In this document: positions 27,003 through 34,966 of the stretch, piece by piece
How the letters are laid out: each line of letters opens with the position of its first letter
Position numbering within the stretch: the first letter of the stretch is position 1
NCBI GenBank assembly: GCA_046328035.1
Contig: JAXLXI010000006.1
Span: 186,001-250,000, forward strand
Length of the DNA stretch: 64,000 nucleotides
Source of the DNA: JBGASG01 sp046328035
GTDB lineage: Bacteria; Cyanobacteriota; Vampirovibrionia; Obscuribacterales; Obscuribacteraceae
Reading direction: 5' to 3'
Translations under genes and position numbers: made by a program
The notes under the pieces: generated by a model
Told to the model about the DNA's origin: nothing
The model's database searches: none
Seen by the model: the letters and a program-made list of their open reading frames with translations, nothing else

Positions 27003-27749
27003 ATGCGCATTCTTTCTTTTGATACGAGCACCTCGACACTGCACGTCGCCTTGCTCGCCGACAGAGATGTCGTGGCTCAAAAGGAACTGCCGCCCACCAG
27101 CGTCAATCGTTCGGATATAGCCAGTCAGCTGATACCGGCCGTGGCTGATTTGCTTGCCGAATCAGGCTGGGATAAAAAGCAGCTGGAAGGGCTGGTAGTG
27201 GGAGTGGGTCCCGGCAGTTTCACCGGCATCCGCGTCGGTGTGATCACCGCGCGTACGCTTGCCCAGACCCTCGATCTGCCGCTTGCCGGCATCTCTTATC
27301 TGGATGCTCTGGCCGCCGCCGCGGCGCTGCCCGGACCGGTGGCGGTGGTGCTGAAGGCGGGCGCGAAGCCGGCTTATTATGCCGGCGGGTTTGAGCCCCG
27401 CGCGCAGGATCCGGCGTTTGCTGCCACCCCGCCGGCGTTTCTTCCACAGGAAAAATTGCTGGAATATCTGTCCGGCTATGCAGCCTGGCTGGCAAATCAG
27501 GAAGCGGAAGTGGCTCTGGCTGCTGATTCTGGAGTTGTGGACGGCGGGGTTATATCAATTCGACCTCTGCCAGCCATAAAAAATATTGCCGCCCAACAGG
27601 CGCAACTGGCTTACGATCGGTTATCTTTGAAGGCGGCGTGGGATGCGCGGTGGCAGGATGTTTTCCCGCTCTATCTGCAAAGTCCTTCGGTGACTGTAAA
27701 GCAAGATCATGGAAATCGAGATCAGAAATCTCAAACCCGAAGACCTTGA
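27003..27749 (+). CDS. tsaB: tRNA threonylcarbamoyladenosine biosynthesis protein TsaB
   Basis: TsaB partners TsaD (and TsaE) in making t6A37 of ANN-decoding tRNAs. The product begins MRILSFDTSTSTLHVALLAD and has the conserved GVGPGSFTGIRVGVITARTL motif and GISYLDALAA. Length (248 aa) fits. The 3' end overlaps rimI by 41 bases. The pairing of tsaB with rimI is common in bacteria. The C-terminal part is more divergent, which is usual. Confidence 0.94.
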   Translation: MRILSFDTSTSTLHVALLADRDVVAQKELPPTSVNRSDIASQLIPAVADLLAESGWDKKQLEGLVVGVGPGSFTGIRVGVITARTLAQTLDLPLAGISYLDALAAAAALPGPVAVVLKAGAKPAYYAGGFEPRAQDPAFAATPPAFLPQEKLLEYLSGYAAWLANQEAEVALAADSGVVDGGVISIRPLPAIKNIAAQQAQLAYDRLSLKAAWDARWQDVFPLYLQSPSVTVKQDHGNRDQKSQTRRP

Positions 27750-28230
27750 TCAGGTGATGGATATAGAGCCAGTCGCCTTTGGTAGCCACCACTGGTCGCG
27801 GGATTCGTTCATCAAGGAATTGACCAATCCCGCCGGGCACTACTACGCCGCCGTCGAGCCGCAGACCGACAATCTCTACGGCTACTCCGGGTTTTGGCTG
27901 ATCGGCGAAGAGGCGCACATTACGACCCTGGCCGTGCACCCTGATTTGAGACGAAAGTATGTCGGTGAGAGACTCCTCATCCACGACATTACCCGTGCGC
28001 AGGAAGTGGGCGCCAGCTACGTCACCTTGGAGGTGCGTGCGTCCAATGAGGTGGCGCAAAAGCTCTATTATAAGTATGGTTTTAAGAGCTTGGGACTGAG
28101 ACGCAAGTATTATCAAGATAACGACGAGGACGCGCTGGTCCTGTGGACCGAACATATATCCTCTCCGGATTATGTGAAGACGCTGACGCAGCGAATACGC
28201 GCTCTCGAAGAGACTCGGAGAACAACGTAG
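27709..28230 (+). CDS. rimI: Ribosomal-protein S18 alanine N-acetyltransferase
   Basis: This is a GNAT-fold acetyltransferase. The acetyl-CoA-binding core is ITTLAVHPDLRRKYVGERLL with the following segment ASYVTLEVRASNEVAQKLY and the conserved YYKYGFKSLGLRRKYY. In known bacteria RimI acetylates the N-terminal alanine of ribosomal protein S18. It overlaps tsaB by 41 bases, and its stop shares one base with the next start, so tsaB-rimI-bioY appear to be coupled. Confidence 0.93.
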   Translation: MEIEIRNLKPEDLDQVMDIEPVAFGSHHWSRDSFIKELTNPAGHYYAAVEPQTDNLYGYSGFWLIGEEAHITTLAVHPDLRRKYVGERLLIHDITRAQEVGASYVTLEVRASNEVAQKLYYKYGFKSLGLRRKYYQDNDEDALVLWTEHISSPDYVKTLTQRIRALEETRRTT

Positions 28231-29048
28231 TGGTCAACTGGCTGGGAGCTTCGAATTTCTCCAACTTGCGACGGCGGTCCAAGGTGGGGCAGCTGGTTCT
28301 ACTTTGCCTGGCGGTCGAGCTGTTGTTCTTCGCCTCGTTCTCTTCGCTGAAACTGCCCACGGCCACCGGCGGCAACATGGCGAACTTCGGCAAGTTCGCA
28401 GCTCAGCAGGCGCTATCGCTGGCATCGCCGAAAGTGCAGGAACAGATTTTGACCGTCCTGCCGGCGCTCAAAGAGCCGGCGGCCGAAGTTCGTTATGGAC
28501 CATACGTACCGCTGGCACCACTGGCGGTATTGCTTGGATATGCAATGGGCATTCCGCTGGGTCTGGTGGCCTGCGGCACCTTCATCGTTTTGGGGCTGAT
28601 TGGCGACGTCACTGGTGTTTTGCCTTTTGCCGGGGGAGGCGGGGTCGATTACTGGTCGCAGCCGACTTTCGGCTACCTGCTGGGCTTGCTGACAGCCAGC
28701 TGGTTCGCCGGGCGCGTCACCCTCACCCTCAACAGCCACTGGCGCCGCCTGGCGGCTGCCGCCGGCGGGTTGGCCATAGTGCACGTAAGCGGGCTCCTCT
28801 ATCTGTTTGCCCGCTATCTTCTGATTTTGCTTTTCGAAGGCGACAAAGCCGCTGTTATCTGGCAGCCCTGGCTCTGGGAGCAAGTGCGCAATTTGAGCGG
28901 CTATGCTCTCCCCTACGACATTTTCTTCACTCTTGCTTTAATAGGGATAGGATCACCCATCCGCTGGCTGGTCGACACGCTTACCTCACCGGATATTGCG
29001 CTCAGACCTAAGTCCACGTGGAAGCATAAGTTTGAAGAGGTCCTTTAA
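28230..29048 (+). CDS. bioY: BioY-type biotin transporter substrate-binding membrane subunit
   Basis: The 272-aa product is a membrane protein. Its core matches the pattern of BioY, the S-component of biotin ECF transporters: YGPYVPLAPLAVLLGYAMG, a run LGLVACGTFIVLGLIGD, the glycine-rich VLPFAGGGGVDYWSQP, and TFGYLLGLLTASWFAGRV. The start is a GTG whose first base is the last base of the rimI stop. A frame opening at 28143 inside rimI is longer but has a poor N-terminus. No ECF energising module (EcfAAT) is in the window. BioY may use a shared module or work alone. A 12-base gap precedes the next gene. Confidence 0.82.
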   Translation: MVNWLGASNFSNLRRRSKVGQLVLLCLAVELLFFASFSSLKLPTATGGNMANFGKFAAQQALSLASPKVQEQILTVLPALKEPAAEVRYGPYVPLAPLAVLLGYAMGIPLGLVACGTFIVLGLIGDVTGVLPFAGGGGVDYWSQPTFGYLLGLLTASWFAGRVTLTLNSHWRRLAAAAGGLAIVHVSGLLYLFARYLLILLFEGDKAAVIWQPWLWEQVRNLSGYALPYDIFFTLALIGIGSPIRWLVDTLTSPDIALRPKSTWKHKFEEVL

Positions 29049-29058
29049 CGGAATCCCT

Positions 29059-29979
29059 ATGAATTCGAAAGTCATGCTCAATTTGCGGCGCGCACTGCCT
29101 GCGGTGGCCGCAATCGGTGGAGCTGCCATTGCAGCCGGGGTAGCGTCCTACCTCTATGGCAGCTTAATAGAGGCGCGCCGCTATCACCTGGAGATGGTGC
29201 GCATTCGCATTCCCCGTGACGTCAACGGCACGGGCGTGCCGCCGCGCCCACCGCTGAGAGTTCTGCATATCTCCGACCTGCACCTGGCTCAGCCGGAGTC
29301 GCACAAGGTGGAGTTTTTGCGGCGCATTACGTCCATGGACTACGACATGATTGTTTTGACCGGGGATGTCTTTGAAGATTTCACCGGCATTCAGTATGCG
29401 GAAGCTCTGCTGAAGCGGCGCCCGCGCTATGGCGCTTACGCGGTTCTGGGCAACCACGACTATTACGACTACAGCTACTTCAATAAGATTATCGGGCGAC
29501 TATTCAGGAAGTTTCGCCATCCGCCGGAAAAGCGGCAGGTGGAACCGATGGTCGAAGCGCTGGAAAAGGTCGGCTACAAAGTATTACGCCATCAGGCGAT
29601 TGAGATTCCCGAAGCCCGTCTGCAGGTGATCGGCATCGATTATCCTGGTATTGCCGGTGGTGCTTTGAAGAAGCTGGTGGACGACGCGCCGGATGATTAC
29701 TTGCGTCTGGCATTGCTGCACGTGCCGCACAATCTGAACATCTTGCCGGAAGCCGGCATCGATGTGGCGTTTGCCGGACACACACACGGCGGGCAAGTGA
29801 GAATCCCCGGCATCGGGGCGATCATCACCGACTCCGAGTTGCACCGCAAAGAGGCCAGCGGAGTGGTCTACCGCAAGCACACGGCTATTCACGTCTCTCG
29901 CGGTCTGGGTGCCGATCCGAAAACTAATTTCCGCATCTTTTGCCCGCCTGCGGCAACCGTCATCCACGTCGATCAGTAG
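29059..29979 (+). CDS. Membrane-anchored metallophosphoesterase (YkuE/YaeI-like)
   Basis: An N-terminal hydrophobic anchor (about residues 13-37) precedes a calcineurin-like phosphoesterase domain. It has all motifs: RVLHISDLHLA, IVLTGDVFEDF, AVLGNHDYYDY, LALLHVPHN and VAFAGHTHGGQVRIPG. These bind two metal ions. Relatives include YkuE/YaeI phosphodiesterases and the LpxG group, which removes UMP from lipid A precursors. The exact activity is unknown. I use the ATG at 29059. An earlier frame start lies inside bioY. Confidence 0.87.
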   Translation: MNSKVMLNLRRALPAVAAIGGAAIAAGVASYLYGSLIEARRYHLEMVRIRIPRDVNGTGVPPRPPLRVLHISDLHLAQPESHKVEFLRRITSMDYDMIVLTGDVFEDFTGIQYAEALLKRRPRYGAYAVLGNHDYYDYSYFNKIIGRLFRKFRHPPEKRQVEPMVEALEKVGYKVLRHQAIEIPEARLQVIGIDYPGIAGGALKKLVDDAPDDYLRLALLHVPHNLNILPEAGIDVAFAGHTHGGQVRIPGIGAIITDSELHRKEASGVVYRKHTAIHVSRGLGADPKTNFRIFCPPAATVIHVDQ

Positions 29980-29996
29980 CCTTTCTGCGCCGGGTG

Positions 29997-30527
29997 CTAC
30001 TTGCGCTCCCACCAGAACGTGTGAAACATCGAGGCGAACATGTTGCGGTAGAGGCGCAGCTGTACTTCTTTATCGCCGTTTGAAAAGGTGCCGGCGAGAG
30101 TGTTCAATTCCAGGCTATAACCGGAGAGCCTCGGGCCGTCCACTTTGCCGACAAAAGATGGATCGGACCAGCTGCCGATGCGTCCCTGCAGCACTGCGTT
30201 TTGAGTCTTGGGCGTGGTGAAGGACAGCTCCAGCGAACCGTTATCGAGAACCCGCCCGTCGCTGATTTCCAGTGTGGTATCACCCATCAAAGTAATCGTG
30301 CCGGTGACATCGGCGCCCTGGCGCTCGATGCGCAGCTGCACCGGACCGGTCAGCGGGCTGCTGCCCTGATAGGAGCCGGTCATGTCATTGCCGACCAGAT
30401 AGACACCACCCAGGCAGACCATGACGATCGCCATTACCGCCAGACCGTGTTTCTGCAGAAACGCGATGAGCGGCTCGGGACGGCTGTCTCGATAGTCTCG
30501 TTCGCGAAGTCTCGAGCTGCGAGTCAA
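29997..30527 (-). CDS. Single-pass membrane protein, hypothetical
   Basis: The 176-aa protein has a basic arginine-rich N-terminus (SRLRERDYRDSRPEPL) and one membrane segment (about residues 29-46, AVMAIVMVCLGGVYLVG). The remaining extracytoplasmic region is predicted to be mostly beta, with motifs VQLRIERQGADVTGTITLMG and GRVLDNGSLELSFTT. That alternation could be a beta-sandwich, but I cannot name a family. The ATG overlaps the stop of the upstream matrixin-like gene (ATGA), so the two are probably made together. It may help anchor, export or protect against the protease. Confidence 0.72.
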   Translation of the reverse strand: MTRSSRLRERDYRDSRPEPLIAFLQKHGLAVMAIVMVCLGGVYLVGNDMTGSYQGSSPLTGPVQLRIERQGADVTGTITLMGDTTLEISDGRVLDNGSLELSFTTPKTQNAVLQGRIGSWSDPSFVGKVDGPRLSGYSLELNTLAGTFSNGDKEVQLRLYRNMFASMFHTFWWERK

Positions 30528-31444
30528 GGTATCAAGTCCGGCGCATGCTTGTACATAAAGCGAATGGTTGCGGCATCGTTAGGGGATATCAGCCCTTTAC
30601 CGTGAAACTTGCTCATCAGGTCAATCGGATTCGTCGAGTGCCCGTCGATGCCGAGTGCGTGCCCGAATTCATGCGCTGCTGAGGCTTTCAGCTTGCCGGG
30701 CGTGACTTGTGAGCCGTCGCCTTCGGTGGTGCGCAACAGAATCAAGACCGGTTTGAACTCCGCCCTGCCGCCCGCCAGGACGGCTTTGTACGGGAATGTA
30801 TCCTTGGAGGTCAGCCCGCGAATGTCGTTGGCAAAGAGAGCCAACCCCATTTTGTTTACGAAGTGGTTGGTCCAGAAGTAGAAAACATCAGCTTCGGTGG
30901 GGTCGTCGGTGAGTTGATAGCTGAAGAGACCCTCTTTCTCGAAGGGTTTCCACATGAGAATGCCCTGCATGGCGGCCTGACGACCCTGATCGGTGTAACC
31001 GTCCGCAATCGGCAAATCCTTCAACTGTTCAGGCTTTTGCATGGTTTCCAGGAGAAACTTCGGCCAGGCGCCGACATTGTCGACGTTGACGACCGGCGCT
31101 CCGAGAGTGTCATCGATAAACTCATCCAGGCTCCAACCCGGCGCCACAAAGACTTTCAAAGGCATGCGGTCGGGCGTCCAGTGGACGATTCCGCGCGGGT
31201 TTTTGAACTCCGGGTAAACCATGCCCCCGCCATATTTGAAACCGGCTGCTGGAGCAGCAGAGCGCATTCCAGGGCGAAATGTATTGGACTGCTGCTGTCC
31301 GCCACCCGGGGCATAGCTCTTAAACTGCGCCCTTGCCGGCGCGGGCAGCATGGTCGCCGTCAGGAAAGCCATCAGTGCAGCAAACAGTCCCGCGATCGGG
31401 AACCGCCGGGCGGGTTTCGGGCTAGAAGCAAAACTGGTGGGCAT
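30524..31444 (-). CDS. Secreted matrixin-like zinc metalloprotease
   Basis: A signal peptide (hydrophobic FPIAGLFAALMAFLTATM, then PAPARAQ with a likely AxA site) leads to a 306-aa product. It has the full metzincin-type zinc motif SAAHEFGHALGIDGHS (HExxHxxGxxH). A methionine-turn candidate follows in IDLMSKFH. The rest contains VNVDNVGAWPKFLLETMQKP and TEADVFYFWTNHFVNK, typical of secreted small proteases. The ATG at 31444 is preferred because the signal peptide follows directly. An ATG 48 bases earlier is also open. The downstream membrane protein overlaps by four bases. Confidence 0.83.
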   Translation of the reverse strand: MPTSFASSPKPARRFPIAGLFAALMAFLTATMLPAPARAQFKSYAPGGGQQQSNTFRPGMRSAAPAAGFKYGGGMVYPEFKNPRGIVHWTPDRMPLKVFVAPGWSLDEFIDDTLGAPVVNVDNVGAWPKFLLETMQKPEQLKDLPIADGYTDQGRQAAMQGILMWKPFEKEGLFSYQLTDDPTEADVFYFWTNHFVNKMGLALFANDIRGLTSKDTFPYKAVLAGGRAEFKPVLILLRTTEGDGSQVTPGKLKASAAHEFGHALGIDGHSTNPIDLMSKFHGKGLISPNDAATIRFMYKHAPDLIP

Positions 31445-31593
31445 TTTGAGTACTCGGGGGACGGTGCTGCAATATACCTTAATGCCTATCATCTTAATGC
31501 TTATTCCCGGCCAGACGCGCGCCCTATTTGGGCTGCGGATTATTTGGAAAAATCGTCGGGAACTCAGCGGCTAATTTTCAGTCTATCTACGTG

Positions 31594-31860
31594 ATAGGTA
31601 ACGGATATAGCAAATGGCGAAAGCCATTGCAGGACCCGGAACCAAAGATGCAATCAGAAAGAGATTGCGTGCAATGCTAACGACAAAGTTAAGCCTTTAC
31701 ACATTGGGAGCTTTGTATTACAAAATAAGAGTGTTCGAGGCACCACTTGTGCCACTATCCGCAGTATCTCCAGTTTGAGGAGCTTGAGGGATCGAGTTTG
31801 TTGGGGCAGCACCAACCCTGCGGCCATTATTGAAATCCCAGCCGAGAGGCTGGGATTTTT
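31594..31860 (+). ncRNA. Candidate structured RNA or leader ending in a strong terminator
   Basis: The segment shows a series of local hairpins followed by a classical terminator, with no protein. The hairpins are GCAAATGGC-gaaa-GCCATTGC (31610-31630, GNRA loop, one bulged A), GCAATC-agaaaga-GATTGC (31650-31668), ACAAAG...CTTTGT (31683-31716) and GGCAC...GTGCC (31739-31753). The terminator is AAATCCCAGCC-gaga-GGCTGGGATTT (31833-31858) plus Ts. I could not match it to tmRNA, 6S, SRP RNA, RNase P or a known riboswitch from memory. The 5' end is not defined. It could be a free RNA or a regulatory leader upstream of glmU. Confidence 0.4.
31833..31860 (+). terminator. Rho-independent terminator upstream of glmU
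   Basis: A stem of 11 perfect pairs with a GAGA loop, followed by five T, 57 bases before the glmU ATG. No plus-strand gene lies immediately upstream, so it must end either an unannotated transcript or an attenuated glmU leader. Confidence 0.88.
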
Positions 31861-31916
31861 GTTTGCGCTATCTCTACTACAATTAGAGTTCCCCCTCTAA
31901 TTTCTGGATTAAGTGC

Positions 31917-33338
31917 ATGACAAGTCAGGCTAGATGTGTGTTGCTGGCGGCTGGGCAAGGCAAGAGAATGCTTTCGCAAAAGCCGAAAGTGCTTCACGAG
32001 GTCCTCGGACGCTCAGTTATTTTGCGAATCGTGGACGCTCTTGATGGGCTATCGCTGGAGCATATACATGTGGTGGTCGGACACGGTGCCGAAGCTGTCC
32101 AAGAGCACTTGGCAGCAAACGAGCCTAAAACGCCCTGGTCGGCACACCTGCAAGAACCGCAGCTGGGCACAGGCGACGCTTTGCGGCGGGTGGTGCCATC
32201 GCTGAAAGGCTTCCAAGGCACACTCCTGGTTTCAGTTTCCGACACGCCGCTTTTGCGCGGAGAAACGCTGCGCGACTTGATTGCCCAGCATCGCAAGGAC
32301 GGCGCGGTGATGAGCTTGTTGACCACAGTGGTCGACGACGCAAAAAACTACGGACGGATCGTCCGTGACCAGGCCGGCAAGATTCAGAAAATTGTCGAAC
32401 ACAAAGATGCATCCGAAGCTGAGCGCCAGATAAAAGAAGTCAATCCGGCGATTTATTGCTTCGAGTGGCCGGCAATCGAAGCAGGTCTGAACGGACTGAA
32501 AAACGACAATCGTCAAAAAGAGTATTACCTCACTGATCTACTGGAGTGGTGCGTCAAGTCCAAACACCCGGTCTCCAGCCACCAGGTCGAAGACTGGCGG
32601 GAAGTGCTGGGTATCAACTCGCGCCTGGAACTGGCGGAGGCCAACGTGCTCATGCGCGATCGAGTAGTGCAGCGGCTGTCCCTGGAGGATGGAGTGACGG
32701 TTATTGATCCGCAGTCCACCTGGGTAGCACCGGAGGCGCAGATAGGCCAGGACTCGGTGATTTTGCCCTTCTGCCAGATCATCGGCAAAGTGGCGATCGG
32801 TCCCGGGTGCACGATTGGTCCCTCGGCTGTGATTACCGGTCCGGTGGAAATCGGTGCGGGGTGCACCGTCTCGCAATCGCTGGTCACCAACTGCAAAATC
32901 GGCTCCGATTGCCGCGTCGGTCCGTTCGCTCATATCCGCGAGCATGCCGACATCGAAAACCACTGCCGCATCGGCAACTTCGTTGAGATCAAGAAATCTC
33001 AGATCGGGGTGAAAACCAATGTTTCTCACCTGAGCTACATCGGTGATGCCACCCTTGGTACCAGAGTCAATATTGGTGCCGGCACTATTACCGCCAACTA
33101 TGACCACATCACGAAGAAAAAACAGCGCACCGTCATTGGTGACGGTTCGTCCACGGGCAGCAATTCAGTACTGGTGGCACCGGTGACGATCGGCAAAGAA
33201 TGCGCCGTTGGAGCGCTGACGGCAGTCACCAAAGACGTACCGGATGGTTCTCTGGCGGTCGGCCGAGCCAAGCAAGAAAATCTTGAAGGCTGGGTAGAGA
33301 AACGCAAAAAAAAAGCTGAGCCGGCGGTGGCTAAGTAA
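31917..33338 (+). CDS. glmU: Bifunctional GlmU: N-acetylglucosamine-1-phosphate uridyltransferase / glucosamine-1-phosphate acetyltransferase
   Basis: GlmU makes UDP-GlcNAc for peptidoglycan and lipopolysaccharide. The N-terminal uridyltransferase has LLAAGQGKRMLSQKPKVLHE and LGTGDALRRVVPSL, with KEYYLTDL later. The C-terminal acetyltransferase is a left-handed beta-helix with hexapeptide repeats such as CTIGPSAVITGPVEIGAG and the conserved VGPFAHIREHADIENHCRIG. VNIGAGTITANYDHITKKK contains the expected active-site region. Length (473 aa) is normal. It starts at the ATG at 31917 with a poor ribosome-binding site. Confidence 0.97.
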   Translation: MTSQARCVLLAAGQGKRMLSQKPKVLHEVLGRSVILRIVDALDGLSLEHIHVVVGHGAEAVQEHLAANEPKTPWSAHLQEPQLGTGDALRRVVPSLKGFQGTLLVSVSDTPLLRGETLRDLIAQHRKDGAVMSLLTTVVDDAKNYGRIVRDQAGKIQKIVEHKDASEAERQIKEVNPAIYCFEWPAIEAGLNGLKNDNRQKEYYLTDLLEWCVKSKHPVSSHQVEDWREVLGINSRLELAEANVLMRDRVVQRLSLEDGVTVIDPQSTWVAPEAQIGQDSVILPFCQIIGKVAIGPGCTIGPSAVITGPVEIGAGCTVSQSLVTNCKIGSDCRVGPFAHIREHADIENHCRIGNFVEIKKSQIGVKTNVSHLSYIGDATLGTRVNIGAGTITANYDHITKKKQRTVIGDGSSTGSNSVLVAPVTIGKECAVGALTAVTKDVPDGSLAVGRAKQENLEGWVEKRKKKAEPAVAK

Positions 33339-33343
33339 CGCGT

Positions 33344-33652
33344 CTACCGTTCCAGTTCGGGCAGGCTGTCTGCTGGCAGTGACGCCAGATAGTTGAGGCG
33401 GCGGCGTTCGGCATCGGCGAACAGCGAAGATTCAACCGTGATGAACTTAAGCAAGCCCAGCGGCACCAGGTGTTTGGCATAATCACGATCGGTCGGGTGA
33501 TCGGTTTCGCCGTAGCACTCCATCTCGACATAATCGTGTCCCAGTCGCAAAAGCCTGCCGGTCAAAGCCGTGCCGTCGGCAAAGTGCAGACGCGCCCACG
33601 ACTTGGTGTCGCATAATCTCTCCAGGCGCATCTTCAAGTTCATTACGGTCAT
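33344..33652 (-). CDS. Small Sm-like beta-barrel protein, hypothetical
   Basis: The 102-aa product, read from the ATG at 33652 (GGAG seven bases upstream), contains SWARLHFADGTALTGRLLRL and HDYVEMECYGETDHPTDR. This pattern of bent strands separated by DGT and a GxD-like turn resembles an Sm/LSm or related small barrel. The C-terminal third is acidic/helical (SSLFADAERRRLNYLASLPA). A longer frame beginning at 33739 adds 29 residues without protein-like character. I cannot assign a function. It may bind nucleic acid. The gene is convergent with glmU. Confidence 0.6.
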   Translation of the reverse strand: MTVMNLKMRLERLCDTKSWARLHFADGTALTGRLLRLGHDYVEMECYGETDHPTDRDYAKHLVPLGLLKFITVESSLFADAERRRLNYLASLPADSLPELER

Positions 33653-34065
33653 TTCCTCACTCCAAGCCTGCGCTTGATAACTACATGATAACACCACTTG
33701 CTGATAAGCAAGGAACGGGATGATCCTCAGCAGCGTCAAGTTGGATCAAGATCGATCATATCGCGCTTCGATAATGAATCGATATTCGGCGGGAAACAGG
33801 AAGGAGAGCCGCGCAAGCCCGCCCAGTTAAACAAATTTCGGACAAGCGAAAATAGTGCGCGGCAAGACTCGCGAAAAAAAGTCAAGGCTTGTTCTTTGAC
33901 CGCGAGAAACTAAACTGACGTTGGTGGCGGAAACAAGGCAGCAAGCTGGTTTCCAGACATTATCCGAAAGGCGAAAATCATATATTGAAGTGATACCGCT
34001 TTTTATAAGTCACCACAATTATGAGTAACCGGCTGACACAGAGTTAGCCTAGAGAAAGAGGAAGC
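33653..34065. other. Intergenic region upstream of the 65-aa gene
   Basis: This 413-base gap contains no gene I accept. A 71-codon frame (33698-33913) has shuffled composition. A possible promoter is TTGTTC (33889-33894), 16 bases, TAAACT (33911-33916), aimed at the downstream 65-aa gene. Confidence 0.35.
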
Positions 34066-34263
34066 ATGAACGATTCGAGTTTGCCAGGTCATCTCGCGAA
34101 GCGACTGGAAGAGTTGAGCGGACGCGAGGCCAGCTACTGGGAAGACGAGTTGTATTCGATCGAAGCCATCACCAATCTGGACTATCGCGAAGCGCTAGAG
34201 CGCCAGTTCAACCTCGATCCTCTGGGACCTTTGCCGCCTCGGCAACCGAATATATCCCTCTAA
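34066..34263 (+). CDS. Small acidic helical protein (65 aa), hypothetical
   Basis: The product starts MNDSSLPGHLAKRLEELSGR and has a helical, charged middle (EASYWEDELYSIEAITNLDY) and a proline-rich end (LGPLPPRQPNISL). A strong AGAGGAAG ribosome-binding site sits just upstream of the ATG, which is the main reason to accept it. The last 56 bases overlap the 3' end of coaX on the other strand. No known family was recognised. Confidence 0.55.
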   Translation: MNDSSLPGHLAKRLEELSGREASYWEDELYSIEAITNLDYREALERQFNLDPLGPLPPRQPNISL

Positions 34264-34966
34264 GGGTCAAGTACGGGTCCATTACATCAATCTGTGTGCT
34301 GTGGCGTCCGACCACTTCGCTCCAACCGCCGGTGGCGATTGTGGTGGCATCGCGTCCGACTTGCTTGCGTGACAGTTTGATCCACTGCTCGATCAATCCG
34401 ATGTGACCGAGGAAGGTGCCGTCGATGATCGCGGCTGTGGTATCAAAGGCCAGCTGCGGCATGTCTTGCATGCCGATCTTGGTGACCGGCAATTGAGCGG
34501 TCGATTCGTGCAGAGCTTCCAGGGTCTTGCCCAGACCGAGCGTTATGAAGCCACCACGGAAGGTGCCATCGGACCCGACGGCGGTTAATGTGGTGCAGGT
34601 TCCGAAGTCGAGAATCAAGACATCCTTTTCGCCGCCGTAGATCTTATGAGCCGCCACGGCGTTGGCGATGCGGTCAGCGCCCATGGTCTCATAGGTGTTC
34701 TTGATCAGATGCGCGGTGCCTTTCTGCGTTACTTCGAAGGCGCGAATATTTTGTTCGGCAAGGGCCGCCTTCACCTGTGCGGCGGCGTGTGGCACTACGG
34801 AGCACAAAGCCACGGGCATTTTAGACGCCAGGTCGCCGGCAATGGTGCGCGCGGCGCCCGCGGCTTTAACTGTGTCAAAGTGAGATGTTTCCAGAAGGGC
34901 ACCGCTTTTGAAGATGCCGCAGGTTATCCGTGTGTTGCCAATGCTAATCGCGAGCAGATCCGACAT
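34208..34966 (-). CDS. coaX: Type III pantothenate kinase
   Basis: CoaX phosphorylates pantothenate, the first step of CoA synthesis. It has the ASKHA-fold motifs: LAISIGNTRITCGIFKSG, TMGADRIANAVAAH, and ILDFGTCTTLTAVGSDG with GGFITLGLG. Length (252 aa) is normal. The ATG directly follows the stop of the upstream amidase (TAA then ATG), with AGGATAG as the likely ribosome-binding site inside that gene, so the two are probably translationally coupled. Confidence 0.94.
   Translation of the reverse strand: MSDLLAISIGNTRITCGIFKSGALLETSHFDTVKAAGAARTIAGDLASKMPVALCSVVPHAAAQVKAALAEQNIRAFEVTQKGTAHLIKNTYETMGADRIANAVAAHKIYGGEKDVLILDFGTCTTLTAVGSDGTFRGGFITLGLGKTLEALHESTAQLPVTKIGMQDMPQLAFDTTAAIIDGTFLGHIGLIEQWIKLSRKQVGRDATTIATGGWSEVVGRHSTQIDVMDPYLTLRGIYSVAEAAKVPEDRG

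Larger units (their letters stand above)
31445..31916. other. Intergenic region between the protease gene and glmU
   Basis: This 472-base interval has no credible open frame. It contains several hairpins and a strong terminator, listed separately as a possible structured RNA. It also contains TACAAT (a -10-like element) in the final 40 bases before glmU. Confidence 0.45.

Noticed and set aside
31604..31645. Possible cyclic di-GMP (GEMM-I) riboswitch
   Set aside because: GCAAA followed by a GAAA-capped hairpin resembles the start of that aptamer, but the required core GACGCAAAGCC and the second tetraloop-receptor arm are missing.
33698..33913. 71-codon frame between the Sm-like gene and the 65-aa gene
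   Set aside because: Its composition is charged and irregular, with no ribosome-binding site. I treat the stretch as intergenic.
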